Below are positions 43,561-56,942 of a stretch of 64,000 nt of DNA, piece by piece. Location: the NCBI GenBank assembly GCA_036937835.1, contig CM072862.1, positions 25,637,001 through 25,701,000 on the forward strand. The letters run 5' to 3'. Source of the DNA: Pampus argenteus (lineage: Eukaryota; Chordata; Actinopteri; Scombriformes; Stromateidae). Under the pieces are notes generated by a model, which had not been told where the DNA came from, did no database searches, and was given only the letters and a program-made list of their open reading frames with translations. Numbering within the stretch: the first letter of the stretch is position 1; every line of letters starts with the position of its first letter. Made by a program: the position numbers and the translations under genes.

Positions 43561-46500
43561 TTAGAGGAAGATGGTTGCAGGGTAGAAAGCTGTAGTAAGG
43601 AGGCTAACTGGCTCTGCAATCCCACTTTTGACAGAAAAGATAATTTATAAAGAACTGTGCAAAACTGACTGCGCTTTGAAAAATACACACAAGTTCTTAA
43701 TACATTTCTGCACCTTCAGAGTAATTAATAAAAAAAAAGAGGGAAATGGAAGTTACCAGTTTTTCACACAGCAGCAATGTTCTGTTGACTCTGCACAGCT
43801 CAGGGGCAAAAACATTAAAAATTCATATGCAGCAAGCAGATGGGCCGAGCGGCTGTAAACAGAAAGAGAGAGGACAAAAGAGAAGGAAAGGGAGCGGGAA
43901 GAAAACTATAACCGAGCCTCTGAATAAATATAATCAACCTCAGGCTCCGACAACGACGGATAATTATCCTCTGAAGCTCAGGATGAAATGACTGGTTCAC
44001 GTCTCTACTGTCGAAAACGATTAAACCGGATGAGACAAGTGTTCGAACCCTGACCTGACTGAGCACAACCTGGACCAAGGCTATAAATAATTACTGATTT
44101 AATAAATCACTTCTTATAGGCTGTAGAATAAATGTGTGAGAAAAGTTCATCTGTTGCTGTTTCATTGCAAAGAGACTGAAATAATGTAATCATAATAATC
44201 ATCAGGCATGATGCACCTTTTTAAGCACAAAGACACGCAGCAGAGGAAGTCCAAGGCCACAGGTGACGTTTTACCTTTTTTTGGTTGCTATGCAACACCA
44301 AGTTTGACAACAACATCTCATCTGAATATCCTCTATAGTATAGAGTATATTGGAAATAAACAAGTCCAAAAATCAGCTGAAAGGCCACATGAGGCTTCTA
44401 GTTTTCATATTCGTGAGGTAGAGCAGAAGTTTAGAAATGAGTCGAGATGCACAAAAATGAATTTTTTTAATCCATGACTACAATCATCACCTGATGTTAA
44501 TCGCATGATTGTTATTATAACCATGACAATGGACATCCCATAACCTTAAAGCACCTGACTGCTAGCGTGTTTTACCCCGTCTGACGTCTTTGTCATTGTC
44601 CTCAATGACAATGACAACTGACTTTGTAAATAGATTATGGTGGCTGATAGAAATGATGATCAAACCTACGATACACATATCTAAACCTGTTAAAAACATT
44701 TTCACTTACAGAAGAGAAGCTTACAGAGTGTTAAAAAGCATCCATGCGACACGTCTTAATCTTAAACTGTGATCACTGAGCTCTCATTTGAATGTATGCA
44801 GGAGGAACTGGTTATTTTTAAATCAGGTAGTTACTTGGCTTGTTAGTTTGGAGGCACACAATGTCTCTCCTCCTGCCAGGCGGAACGATGGAGACGAGGT
44901 CCTGGACTCGGTCCCGGGGTTCACAACACAGCTGTCACTCATTGTATGGGTGTCAATGAGCAGCTGCAAGCCAAAATGAAATTATGGAAATTTACTCCTC
45001 ATATAAGAAAATTCAGTTTCACATGCAATTAATGAAGTAATTTCATATCATCACAATAATCAACAGCTCATCCTGTTGGAACCGTTAATGTGGTATATCC
45101 ATCCATGGTATAAGCCTACATACTAAAGTACAACATGCAACTTTTAGCATGTTAACATACTCACAGTTTGCATGACAACACATCAGTATATGCTAGCATG
45201 CTAACCTGTTAGCATGGTTTGTTCAAGCTTCAAGTTTTGCAAAAATTGCACTGCTAACTGCTAACTGATTTATACAGCACATAATCTATTGATCAATGTG
45301 TTGACAAAAGACACAAACACATTAATCAGTCATATAGTTTAATTGAGATTTAGCCGCTATCACGCTACATTGAAGCGCTAGTTGGGACTTATCCATGAAA
45401 GGATGCAGGAGGACAGAGTACGATGCTTTGTGTGCATACAAACAGCCTAAAGTGAGAATAAAAGCACAGTGCTCCACAGACTAAAAGATAAGTAATCATT
45501 CATCAATCAACATCAATCATCATCAATCACCTCCCAGCAGTCGGTCTGCTTCACAAAGACCAACCGTCTGTGTCTCTGTGCATCTCTGCTGAAACAAATA
45601 CGGTCGCCAGACAATGGGTTGAAACTGTGAACTTAAAAACACCAGATAAATGTGATGACCGCACAGAGAATATGAATGACTGTTTTATACGAGGATAGAA
45701 AGCCATTGTGGTCCCAGAATAATAGACATATTTGAATAGAGAGAGAAACACAATGTGGCCCCAATAAGTGCAGAATCTGAGAAGATTAAAACCAAACACA
45801 AACCAACAGCCATGAAGTAACAAGTACAGCATGCAGATGAGTTAAATGTGCTGAATAAATGCTTCAGATCTGACTACTATCAGGAAGACTTTCAGGTTGG
45901 GTTTCTTACTAGAAATCTCTCTTCACATTGTCCTCTTACTGCCCATCCAAGTCTGTCCTGTCAAGAAGGACATCACTATCTGCCAAATTCATTATTTGCT
46001 GCAGATACAGACACACAGTTAGGAGGATTGTGCAGCTGCACATGAGTAATTACTGCAGATTTGATGAAGCTCAGCTGGATAAGAATACAAATTTTTACCT
46101 AATTTTATACAATAACTCTTTGCTGCTTCCAACACATTGATTGGTTTGCTTGAGCACATGGTTGAATCCCAGCAGATTGCGTTTAACCGCCCCACATAGA
46201 GAGCATTATTCCACCAATATTTCATCAGCCTTACTCAGCCTGAAAAGCTGAAAAGCTGAAAAACATGTTCCTGTGGTTTTACTGAATACTAAAGCATGAA
46301 CGCTTCATAGATAAAAGTAGGTTCATTTTGTTAGCGTTCATCAACTGCAGCTCCCGCGAGGCTGTAACACTTCTTATCTGACAATTAAGTTGTGCCCCAT
46401 TTCCACACTTCACTGTATGAAGGTTTTAAGTGTGAACACACTGCATGCAGTATGTCAAGTATGCAACACACACACAAGAACACTGACTGAAAAAATAACA

Positions 46501-47559
46501 CAGCTGCAAAGATACCACAAAATCTTACTTTTGTTTAATAGGCAGTTTTATTGATGTCCATTGGTGTGATTGTTGCATCATTTACTGGTTGGACAGTAAA
46601 CTGTGCTCAGTGCTCAGGCCTGTCAGAGAGCTGCAGTAAATGCTAAAGAGTTGCATATTCTCAGGAGAGCAAACCAGAACTAAATGATTATGACTGCAGT
46701 ATGTTTTGTTGCTAAACCCGAGAGTCTGTTTCCATCAAGGTTCTCCACATTAGACCTGAGCATGTAGTGAAAACCTCCCAAAAAAAATAGCTACATGCAT
46801 TTGTACATACCATAGAGTTTTTAAACCTTGGTCGTCATGTGGGGTCGCCTGCATACAGACCAGCCTGCGGGTCAAATACATAAGAAAAGTCTGCATGTTG
46901 TGCATCTATTGGGAGCTTTCTCTGTGTTCTTTAAAAAATGAATAGATAAAAACAAACCACACTCAACCAAAATGCAACCTACCACTCATCAGCTCGCAGA
47001 TGAGCTAATGAGAGAAGGAAACCTAATCAAGCAAAGCTAAAAATACCCAAGACAACACTGAAATGTGTTGATTCATGTTGTCTGATGATAAGGGTGGGGG
47101 TTTGCCCTATGCCCTATGCTTTCTGGTCTACTGTTGCAATACACTTTTTTTCACCTGTCAACAAGGAGCTTCACCATGTGGGGAGCATGTTTGCAGTAGA
47201 AATTATCTTTATTTAATCAGGTCTTTTGCAAGATACATCTGAGTCCAGCAGACAGAAAGAAAACAAGCTGAGCCAAGCAAACACTGTGTCGCTAACAAGG
47301 ATTTCGGATAGCAACGGCCAAACTAGCATCTAACAGGTCTGAAGTGACATTTTCTTTACGTTTACATGCTGTTTAATGTGTTGCAGCTGAGTAGCTAATT
47401 ATCTATCTATGTCATCCCTTGAATGTTTGTGTTTATTGTTGGGAGTCTGTGGCTCTTGTGTTTTGTAGCAGGATGCTATCAGGCTCGGTGTGACCATCTG
47501 CTCTGCCTGTGATAGGACGCCACATTATCACTTTAAGCAAAGGTTTAATTGGCTGTATG
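43561..47559. other. Intergenic, no gene seen
   Basis: Four kilobases of AT-rich DNA with scattered small frames (60-93 codons) lacking domains. A repeat fragment of 'tagcatgctaac' type lies at about 45140-45215. Short CATCAATC runs lie at 45497-45528. I see no RNA gene. Confidence 0.5.
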
Positions 47560-48460
47560 TTAATAAACAGAGGTGTCAGAAGTATTCACATTCATTACTC
47601 AAGTAGAAGTATAGATACTAGGGTTTAAAAAGACTTCTGTAGAAGTTGAAGTATCACCTCAAGATTTGTACTCAAGTAGAAGTGTAAAAGTACTGGCTTC
47701 AAAACTACTTAAAGTAGAAAAGTAAAAGTAATTTAAAGAGAAAAAAAAAAGCCATCAAATGTTATAGGCCCTGCGCCACAGGGCCCTACAGTGCTCTACA
47801 CGACCCCCCCCCCCAAAAAAAAAAAAAAACAAAAACAAAAAAAAACATAATTTTTCTAAGGGCTATAATAAATAATGTTATATTAAAATGTTATGTTGAA
47901 AAATTCAGCCCCATATATGCCAAATGAAAATGAATGCATTTTTGTATAATGCAAATGCATTAAAGAACCATATATGTGTGCTACTGAGTACAGTACTGGC
48001 CGCAACGCGAGTGGAAGCAACGCGAGTGGAAGCGCGGTACTGGCCGCAACGCGAGTCGCGACACTGAAGCATCGCTACGTGCTTCACACCTGAACTACAA
48101 TTCCATAAAACCACTGCTTCAAGCTTGCTTGCGTGTGACGTGATTTGTAACAGGCAGGGGCGACAGACCAATAGTGTGTCGGAATGGTATATGTTTATAC
48201 TTCTCATCCAATCACAATCAAATTCAGTCTACGTTTTTTTAACAATGAAAAAACCAAGGCCGAAATGAAATATGAGTAACGAGGTTGTTTAAAAAATGTA
48301 AGGAGTAGAAAGTACCGATAATTGCATGAAAATGTAAGGAGTAAAAGTAAAAAGTCGACTGAAAAATAATTACTCCAGTAAAGTATAGATACCCAAAAAC
48401 TCTACTTAAGTAAGGTAACGAAGTATGTGTACTTCGTTACTTGACAGGTCTGTTAATAAA
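47560..48460. mobile_element. hAT-like non-autonomous transposon with intact target duplication
   Basis: The element proper is 47568-48452 (885 bases). Its left end is CAGAGGTGTCAGAAGTATTC and its right end, read on the other strand, CAGACCTGTCAAGTAACGAA, an imperfect terminal inverted repeat. It is flanked on both sides by TTAATAAA (47560-47567 and 48453-48460), a perfect 8-base duplication as hAT transposases make. The interior has subterminal 'actcaagtagaagt' repeats, a C9/A-rich run (about 47804-47832) and a CpG-rich tandem 'gcaacgcgagtggaa' (48000-48055). There is no transposase frame. The intact duplication suggests a fairly recent insertion. Confidence 0.88.
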
Positions 48461-50085
48461 GGACTCCAGCTACATAAGTGGATATTGAAACGGTATTTTA
48501 TTGAAATAATGTAAAACTAGGGGGCGCTCTCATGAAATCAGAGAATGTAAAATATAAATTGCTCCATTTTAATTTTTTCTTAAACGAGAACATGGGGCAG
48601 TGATTTACAGAGCAGATATGTTGTTTAATATGCAGTTTAATTTCAGTCTGGTATTTTTCAATCTAGACTATATTTTCCCAACTTTCAGTCCCAGTTTCTC
48701 AATCAGTTTTGAAATTTGTTCAGTATTGAGTGTGGCAGACGCAAAAAAAAGGGACTGCAATGAAGTCTGACAATTTTACACCATCAGTGTGTTTGTTTTG
48801 CCTCTGACAAACTGAGATTGCAATTATAAATGTCTGAGGACATTATGGAAAGGAGCATAAAAAGAAATGAAACATTTTTCCTAACCTTTCACTTGATCTG
48901 GTCTGTTTCTAATTATGGATAAGTCTTGCTCAACGAGAAGTCTCATCCTGAAAGCTCACACCAGTTTTTGAAATCAGTTCAGCCATAACACAGAGAAGTT
49001 CAAAATTTGTCCCCATTAGTCACTTGGACACAAAAAAGATGGAAAAATAGTCCAGGCTGAAAAATACGTTTCCCTTTAAGAGGCAGCAGTTAAACTGTGA
49101 GCTCCTTCCAAAAACGTGACTGTTTTTATCCACGATGTGATTATCCCTGTCCTGACCCAGAGCTCATGACCATCAATAGCACATGTGCACAGTGGAGACT
49201 GAAGTTTCATTGGTTCTCATGTGAGATTTCAAGGGTCTGTAGGGGCGTTCGCGACCTGCCGCTGCCTCTCTGGTCATCTGGTGACAAGCCATTATTTTAA
49301 TCATTACTTCTTTTGTTTTTGTGGACATTTTCAATCACATCTTAGAAGGTTATGGTTTGATGATTTGACAGATAGCCGTCTATCCTATTGTAGTGAATAT
49401 GCGTGTGCATGCAGAATCTAGATTTTATTTTACATGTGACTCTTTGCTTGTGCTGTCTGCAACCGTCTTCAGGAGAAAACACCCTCTCACACACACCCTG
49501 CTGACAGTCCTCTGGTTATTATAGAGATGCACGACCCCCTTTTTCCAGTTTGATGGTGCTTCAGCCTGCAGTCAGCTCAGTGCATTTACATAACATAATT
49601 GCATAGCATAATGTGTTTATATAATGTATTGTACCTTCAAAGTAAATGGCTCTGGGTGTTTTAAGCCCGTTGACCCCCTTTTAAAGATTTTAACCTTGAT
49701 TTCAGTACACGTACAAAAGGACATTTATCTTGAACAGCAACATTTTACTGCAACAAATAAAATCCTCAAATCTCAAATGTTTAACTTCCATGAAGTCGAC
49801 AACTGCAACGCCACATGACAACGAAGTACAAATTACCCTTATATTTATATTATATATATATTATATTTACATATTCTCATTATTAATACATAAATTATTT
49901 AGTGTTTTAATATGATTCACCACTTTATCTTTTTATATCACAAAACTTCTTACAGCCGGGTATCAGTTCATTTCAGTATAATAGAGTTGTATTGATTAAT
50001 GGATTTGCTCTGTAATAATATAAATATGTTTCTGAACAGCAACACAAGCTCCCTTTTTGATTGGTTGTGCTGAACTATACTACTA
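48461..50085. other. Intergenic, no gene seen
   Basis: AT-rich unique DNA. Small frames without features. No repeat family or RNA gene recognised, apart from the approach to the TACTACTA array. Confidence 0.5.
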
Positions 50086-51032
50086 TGCTACTAATGTACT
50101 ACTATACTACTATACTACTACTATACTACTATACTACAAATGTACTACTATACTACTATACTACTACTATACTACTATACTACTATACTACTATACTACT
50201 ATATTACTATACTACTATACTACTATACTACTATATTACTATACTACTATACTACTACTATACTACTATACTACTATATTACTATACTACTATACTACTA
50301 CTATACTACTATACTACTATATTACTATACTACTATACTGCTATACTACTATATTACTATACTACTATACTACTATACTACTATATTACTATACTACTAT
50401 ACTACTACTATACTACTACTATACTACTATACTACTACTATACTACTATACTACTACTATACTACTACTATACTACTATACTACTATATTACTATACTAC
50501 TATACTACTATACTACTATACTACTATACTACTACTATACTACTATACTACTATACTACTAGTGTACTACTATACTACTACTATACTACTATACTACTAC
50601 TATACTACTATACTACTACTATACTACTATACTACTATACTACTAATGTACTACTATACTACTATACTACTATATTACTATACTACTATACTACTATACT
50701 ACTATACTACTATACTACTATATTACTATACTACTATACTACTATACTACTATACTACTATATTACTATACTACTATACTACTACTATACTACTATACTA
50801 CTACTATACTACTATACTACTATACTACTATATTACTATACTACTATATTACTATACTACTATACTACTATACTACTACTATACTACTATACTACTACTA
50901 TACTACTACTATACTACTATATTACTATACTACTACTATACTGCTATACTAATATACTACTATACAACTATACTACTACTATACTACTATACTAATATAC
51001 TACTATACTACTACTATACTACTATACTACTA
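50075..51032. repeat. (TACTACTA)n array with 3-base variants
   Basis: Nearly one kilobase built from the 8-base unit TACTACTA, with inserted extra TAC or ACT triplets and scattered TATTACTA and GTACTACTA variants. Because 8 is not a multiple of 3, all three + frames stay open for long stretches (up to 334 codons of Tyr/Thr/Ile/Leu); these are not genes. The array has almost no G on the + strand. Confidence 0.97.
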
Positions 51033-53715
51033 CCAACGGCCACAAGACAGAACGCGCCTCAGTAACGATTAGGTGGTAAATGTCGGTATGTTGTCTACGT
51101 TCAGGCGCTGATGGTCGATGTTAAGTAATAAGTAGAATAAAGTATTTACTTTTTATCCAGCGTCAGCCACATGATAGAAACATCATCAACGCGCAGAGTA
51201 AAAGCTTCTTAATGTCTGGTACGACAGATTCAGACATGTGCGTTCACACATACGTGATGTCCAGATAACTTCAGGGTTGCAGTGAAAGGAGCTTAATATA
51301 CACAACGTGTTTGCTGTGTGTTTCCTTATATATCATTTATTAAGATGTATGACAGACGTCTAGGGTTTAACTGTGAACATATCACTTCTAGTTTGTGTCT
51401 AATCTGATGCAAACTATGGAAAAACACCACGGTATTGTCCTTTAATATTAACAACCCTGATGAAAGTCAATCCAGAAGGTTTCACAGAAAACCTGAAATG
51501 TTTTTGTAATTTATTTTCTTGTTGACGTCAGAACAGGAAACAGAACAACAAACAACAAGATAAAAAGAAAGAAAACATGAGAACACACAAAGACAGATGA
51601 TATCGAATATCGAACCAATGAAGTATCTGTGATAGCAGCAGCATTTCATTGGTTCTTTCACTTTATTCTCACCTTTGATCTTTTGCTTTTTCATTTTTTT
51701 TTGTCATTTCTGCTTCGCTTCAGTTTCGTCTTTCTTTTGCTTCTTATTTTCTGTCTCTTTACTTTTTTTCTTCTTCTTTCCGTATTTATTTCTTCTTTAA
51801 AGAAAACAGTGAATAACTAAAGAAGTCAACATGATGTGAAATAACACACATCGCTATAATGATCACTTATTATTCACTGGGAGGATAAATAAGAGGAGGT
51901 TGTTTATTTTCCAATTTCTAAAATGCAAATTTCGTCAATAATTTGACTTTGTCCCAAGGACACAAAGCGTTTTCTCATATTGTTAGACGGTGGCAGGTGG
52001 CGGTTACCGCCGAAATTGAGGAAACAAATAAGAAGCCAGACACTTTGAAATTCATATAACCCAGATTATCAAAGAAATCATCGTCCCAGTTTCTTCAAGC
52101 GACACTGAGACGTTGCGAGCTGAAAGAAGAAATGTTCATGAACGCATCACCTCATCATCACCTCATCATCACCTCGTGGATATGAATACATATGAGCTAC
52201 ATGTCAATGTCGTTGAAGTGGCAACAGAAAGAAACCTAAAACCTTCTTCAGTCACATTTAATAGAAAACTGCTTCATGCATTAAAGAAACATGTGAATGA
52301 TCATTTCTGGATGGACTAGAAAAAAGCTCAAACCTCAACCACAATCCTCAAAATGTGTTGTTTTAACTACAGGAAATGTTCATAATAATAAACAGGAACT
52401 ACAGATCTGTGCAATAACAGTCTGGTGTGCAGATTAACGTCTCGCTAGCATTAAAGTGCTCTTGTGTGATTTGTGTGTGTAGTTTTAAAATGGCTTGAAT
52501 AGAGCAGCAAGGTGGGAAGAGTTATTTTGAGTTATTTTGGGTGTCTCTGGTTGTCGAACGCTGCTTCATCTTCTGCACAGACGATGTTATGTGACTGACA
52601 GTTGCAGCACTTCAATGGGAGCAAGACGCGGCACAAAAGCTGAACAGCTGTCTGAGAAAATCTCTGGATGTTTGATATAAACTCAAAAGATGCGAAACTG
52701 TGTAAACAAAAAACTACAAATCCAAGGTTACCAACTGTCAGCAGTGTGTGAATCGTGTCGCCTGCACACTCGTATGTGTGTACGATTATTGTGCAAGAAG
52801 GAAACAAACCGGGGGCAGGACATTTAATTAGTATAAATCTGTGTTTTGAGCTTTTAAAATACGCCGATAATGAACCTCGTCTGCTGTTCGCTGAGTTTGG
52901 TTTCAGATTCAGTCTTTTTTAAACTTTTTTATAACCAACCCTGCAGGTTTATTTGTTAAAGGTTGATTTTTTTGGGCGGAGATTGCTGAAACTCCAGTCA
53001 CATGTTAGACTCTCCTCACTGTAACGTATATCCAACGCACCTTATAATCACGGCGACATGCTCTTCATATACTACGTTTAAATAATAATCGACCTCACGT
53101 GAGTTGGCCGACTGAATTGGTGAAATAATTATCGTTTTTTATTAATTTTAATTGAATGTATTTGGAGTTCTCTCTTTGAATTGAAGCTACATCAAACACA
53201 AAAGCTCTTGAAAGGAACTATGATATTTTGATGACATGATGATGAGATTCATAAAGGCATAAAGGCATAAAGGCATCGCTTTCTGTCCTGTTTTATCTCT
53301 TTGTCTGTCGTTTCCACATCGATCCACCTGCTTCTCCTCGTGTTTGTGTTTGTTTCCCTCTCAGCTCAACTCCTGCTTCTTTGCTTTTGTCCTTGACTCG
53401 GATGTGCAAGAAAATTAGTTTCTGAAATCCCAGATTGTTGCATTAATCAGGTTCGGTTAGGCGGTTGCAGCGTTAACAGTGTGTATGTGTCCTAAACGTC
53501 AAGCTGCAGGAACATCCAGGTGTATTGTGTCAATCTCTGAATGAAACGAAGGAGTTTAAAATGTGATTTGAGACTCAGACACACTCAAAGAGAAAACACA
53601 TTTAATACAATATAAAAATCTTTTTTTTTGTTATAAATACTTCAGAAAAGCAACCGGGTTAGTATGTAAACACTCCAAAATAGAGTCTGGGAGTTGGTCA
53701 GGTGACGTCTGACAA
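51033..53715. other. Intergenic, no gene seen
   Basis: AT-rich. A T/C-rich run lies at about 51655-51800. Nothing else recognisable; frames up to 91 codons lack domains. Confidence 0.5.
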
Positions 53716-53717
53716 CA

Positions 53718-53742
53718 ACAAACACACACACACACACACACA
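53718..53742. repeat. Short (AC)n run
   Basis: About twelve dinucleotide units in intergenic DNA. Confidence 0.9.
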
Positions 53743-53922
53743 ACTTTGTTTGCTAATGAAGCAATGGTTGAGGCAGAGCACTGAAGTTGTGCTGTATGGC
53801 CTCATTTATGGTAACATCCAATCATATTCATGCAGGTGAACAGTGTTGCTACACACTACGCTGCAGCAGCTTCCTCCACCTCTCCAACCTCCTTGGTGGT
53901 ATTTTTGATGCTCAGGGGATCC

Positions 53923-53965
53923 ACAGGAAGACCACAGGAAGACCACAGGAAGACCACAGGAAATC
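53923..53965. repeat. Short tandem repeat 'aggaagaccac'
   Basis: Three to four tandem copies of the 11-base unit AGGAAGACCAC, in an otherwise unremarkable intergenic stretch. Confidence 0.85.
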
Positions 53966-54297
53966 CTGTAGCTACTACTGGAGACTCCAGGAATCCTTCA
54001 GAGGAGGTTTTTCTTCTGGAGCAGGAACCTGATCAAACCTCGGTCTCATCTACAAAATGCTGTTTGAGTTAAAATGCTCCTTCAGTCTGGAGCTTTTCAT
54101 ACTGAGAATGTGGTTGAATGAAGAATGAATGGAGGTCCGACCTGGATATTTACAGTTTTCATTCATTTCTACAGACCAGAATGTTTAAAAATGAGTAACG
54201 TTACCCATCACCGTCCGTTTCATGACTGTTTCAACCCATCCGTGGGCTTCATCAGAAACATTTGTTTACATTTAGGGTTGTTGTGACCGTTGAACTC

Positions 54298-54445
54298 ATT
54301 ACCCTCTCACCCTCACCCTAATCCTCTCACCCAAACCCTAACCCTCACCCTAACCCTCTCACCCTCACCCTAACCCTCTCACCCTCACCCTAATCCTCTC
54401 ACCCAAACCCTAACCCTCTCACCCTCACCCTAATCCTCTCACCCG
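54298..54445. repeat. Telomere-like CCCTAA/CCCTCA tract
   Basis: Tandem array of 'accctctcaccctcaccct' and 'aaccct' units; the hexamer CCCTAA, complement of the vertebrate telomere repeat, recurs in a larger unit of 20-40 bases with CTCTCACCCTCA. This is not a simple (TTAGGG)n array. It may be a degenerate interstitial telomeric sequence or a minisatellite that happens to resemble one. Confidence 0.85.
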
Positions 54446-55662
54446 TCAAACTGTTCAAAAAAACCAAAAGCATGTGGTGTTTTCAGCTAACTCAGCCAAT
54501 CCTGTTGTGGCTATTTTGGGAAGAAAAAGACTGTGATTGGTTAGAAACAGCTTTCAGGTTTCTAGTTGTCATGAAATCTAATTTATTCTCTCTGAAACTT
54601 CCCAGTTACACTTTTAGACTGAGGCAGAATAGCTGCTGTTTAGATCAGATTTGTCACTATAGTGTTTGTCAAAGCAGATAACTGATTGATGACCGGACTC
54701 ATCAATGGGCGGACAGCAGTGGACATTCACAAAGTGCCTTTCCTTTGTCAAGTCTCTTTTGTCACAATAAAGCCTGGTGGATAGCAGCCTTTTATCTGTC
54801 ATGCAGCGGATGCATTAAAGCATCCGTTTTCAGAGTTTTAGTTTTTAGATTCGTTTTTATTTAGCTGCATCACCTATTGAACTTTTTCATCTTTGATGTT
54901 ACATCATCACCAAAATTAAATGGATATAAAATACAATGCAGTGTGCAGTCACAGCCCACCTGAGCACACTGTCAGCTGCTGTGAAAGTAAAGTAGAAAGT
55001 AGGTCAGAGAGACCAGTGAATATGCAGTATGATGTTTAATAATGTGGAAGCAACACAAACGGCCCCCTGAAGGGTTCCCCTTCAAAATCCTGGTGTGAAA
55101 ATGTGAGAAATAAAGTTGAAATATAGAAATAAAAAGCAGAAAAATGACAAAAACAAGTCAGTGAAGTCAAGCTGATCAAAGCCACATTACATTTAAACAG
55201 AAACTGTGATTATTGATGACATTAAACGCTACATAGACGAGCTTGATGACGTTAAAGTCGGCATTCAGATGATTAAAGATGATCATTTCTCATAAAAATG
55301 GTCGTTATTTATAAAATAAAGAGGTTGGACCAACACCTGAGGCTGACATGATAGGTTCAAGTTACTGAAACATGAATGAACACTGAAGCTTTTCCTCTCT
55401 GTAGGTGATGGAGGACAAAACCAACAGTGTGTCCACGCAGGTATTCAACTGTTTGTATGTAAGTTGTTGTTTGTTTGTTTTTTATCTCAAGATCACAGGT
55501 TAATTATTTTGTTATCTTGAAATAGCAAAGCTAATTTTATCATGATAACAGGTTAATTTATTTTATTATCTTGAGAAAAAAAAGCCGTTTTCTCAAGATA
55601 ATGAGATAATTATGGAGAACTGGAAAATGAGCCTTCAAAATCACAATGAGGATGAAGAGTCT
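54446..55662. other. Intergenic, no gene seen
   Basis: Unique AT-rich DNA without recognisable features. Confidence 0.5.
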
Positions 55663-55685
55663 GTCTATCTATCTATCTATCTACA

Positions 55686-55778
<93 letters not shown>
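55663..55778. repeat. (ATCT)n microsatellite
   Basis: About 28 units with one 'acat' interruption near 55684. Third array of this unit in the window. Confidence 0.95.
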
Positions 55779-56940
55779 GGATGGACAGAGGCTCTTGAGG
55801 CTGATGGATCCAGGAGGAAGTCTGGCTCCTGGCCATCCTGAACCTCCACCTCCTCATCTGTCTGTTTCTCTAAATAACTCTCATCCTGCTCTGTAAAATA
55901 AGAGGAACGATGGCCAAGAGCAAGAACCCCCCCCCCCAAAAAAAAAAAAAAAAAAACCTGATATAAGATGATGAAAAAGCAGCTCGAGGGGATTAAAGAC
56001 CAGGCAGTGACTGTCCAGTAAACGGTTTAGAAAAGCTGAAACACTTGATGTTTAATGCGCAGAGCCTCGCTGTCAGTACTTGACTCTGTTACCATGGAAA
56101 CGCATCCTCGAAACATCTTCACACATGTTTCATTTACTGTGTGTGTGTGCTCACAGGTTGAGAGTGGATTAGAAAATATAAGAACATTTTACCATCTATT
56201 AAACTGAAGGTGATGCGTTGGCCAATCACGTGTCAGCGCACATTACTGTAAAACGTGACCTTGTGATGGTCCTGAAGACGTGATGACTTTTCATCCAACA
56301 CACATCATGACAACAATCAACATAACCGAAAATAAAGACGTTTCAATCAAAATAATAACAACAACAAATAACAGGCGCTAATCAATGTGTGGGACCAAAT
56401 ATCGAGTTATATGAAAACAGCCGTATTTTCCACTCATAGTTGGTTCATTTTCATCAAACCAGAATAACTCGTATGACTTCAGATCATCAGCAGCAGTTAG
56501 TTCAGTTTATCTGCTGCCTTTTACGTAACCTTCAGTAAAATCACCCATTTATTCTTTCTTTTTTTAATTAAGGCACAACTTTAATTTCATTCATTTTGTC
56601 CATCCAACACTACAACTGATATAACAGCATGAAATCCTGACCGTGCCGAGTCATTATTGTGAAGGTCTTAATGTTGGCAGATTTTCACAGTTGTTGACTT
56701 CCTCCTCCGAACTCGGAAAAAAATTTTCTAACTTCACTTTTCCTTGATTTATTTTCTAGCTTTTCTACTTCTACAAAACGCACTTAAACACGATATAAAC
56801 TCAACACGGCCGTAAACGTTGAGCTGCTAAATGCTCCACCATGTTCACATCTGTCGCTTCAACGTTTCCCAACATTCATGAGGCTTCGTGTTAATCCTTG
56901 AAGAACATCAGACAAATGTTTAATATTGGACTTAATGTCA
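55779..56940. other. Intergenic, no gene seen
   Basis: Contains a C10-A20 homopolymer junction at about 55927-55957 and a short reversed 'agcagctaaatgctcc'-type repeat fragment near 56820. Otherwise unremarkable. Confidence 0.5.
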
Positions 56941-56942
56941 TT

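Noticed and set aside
50057..51065. Open frames of 312 and 334 codons made of Tyr, Thr, Ile, Leu
   Set aside because: Produced by the 8-base TACTACTA array; the same pattern occurs in every frame.
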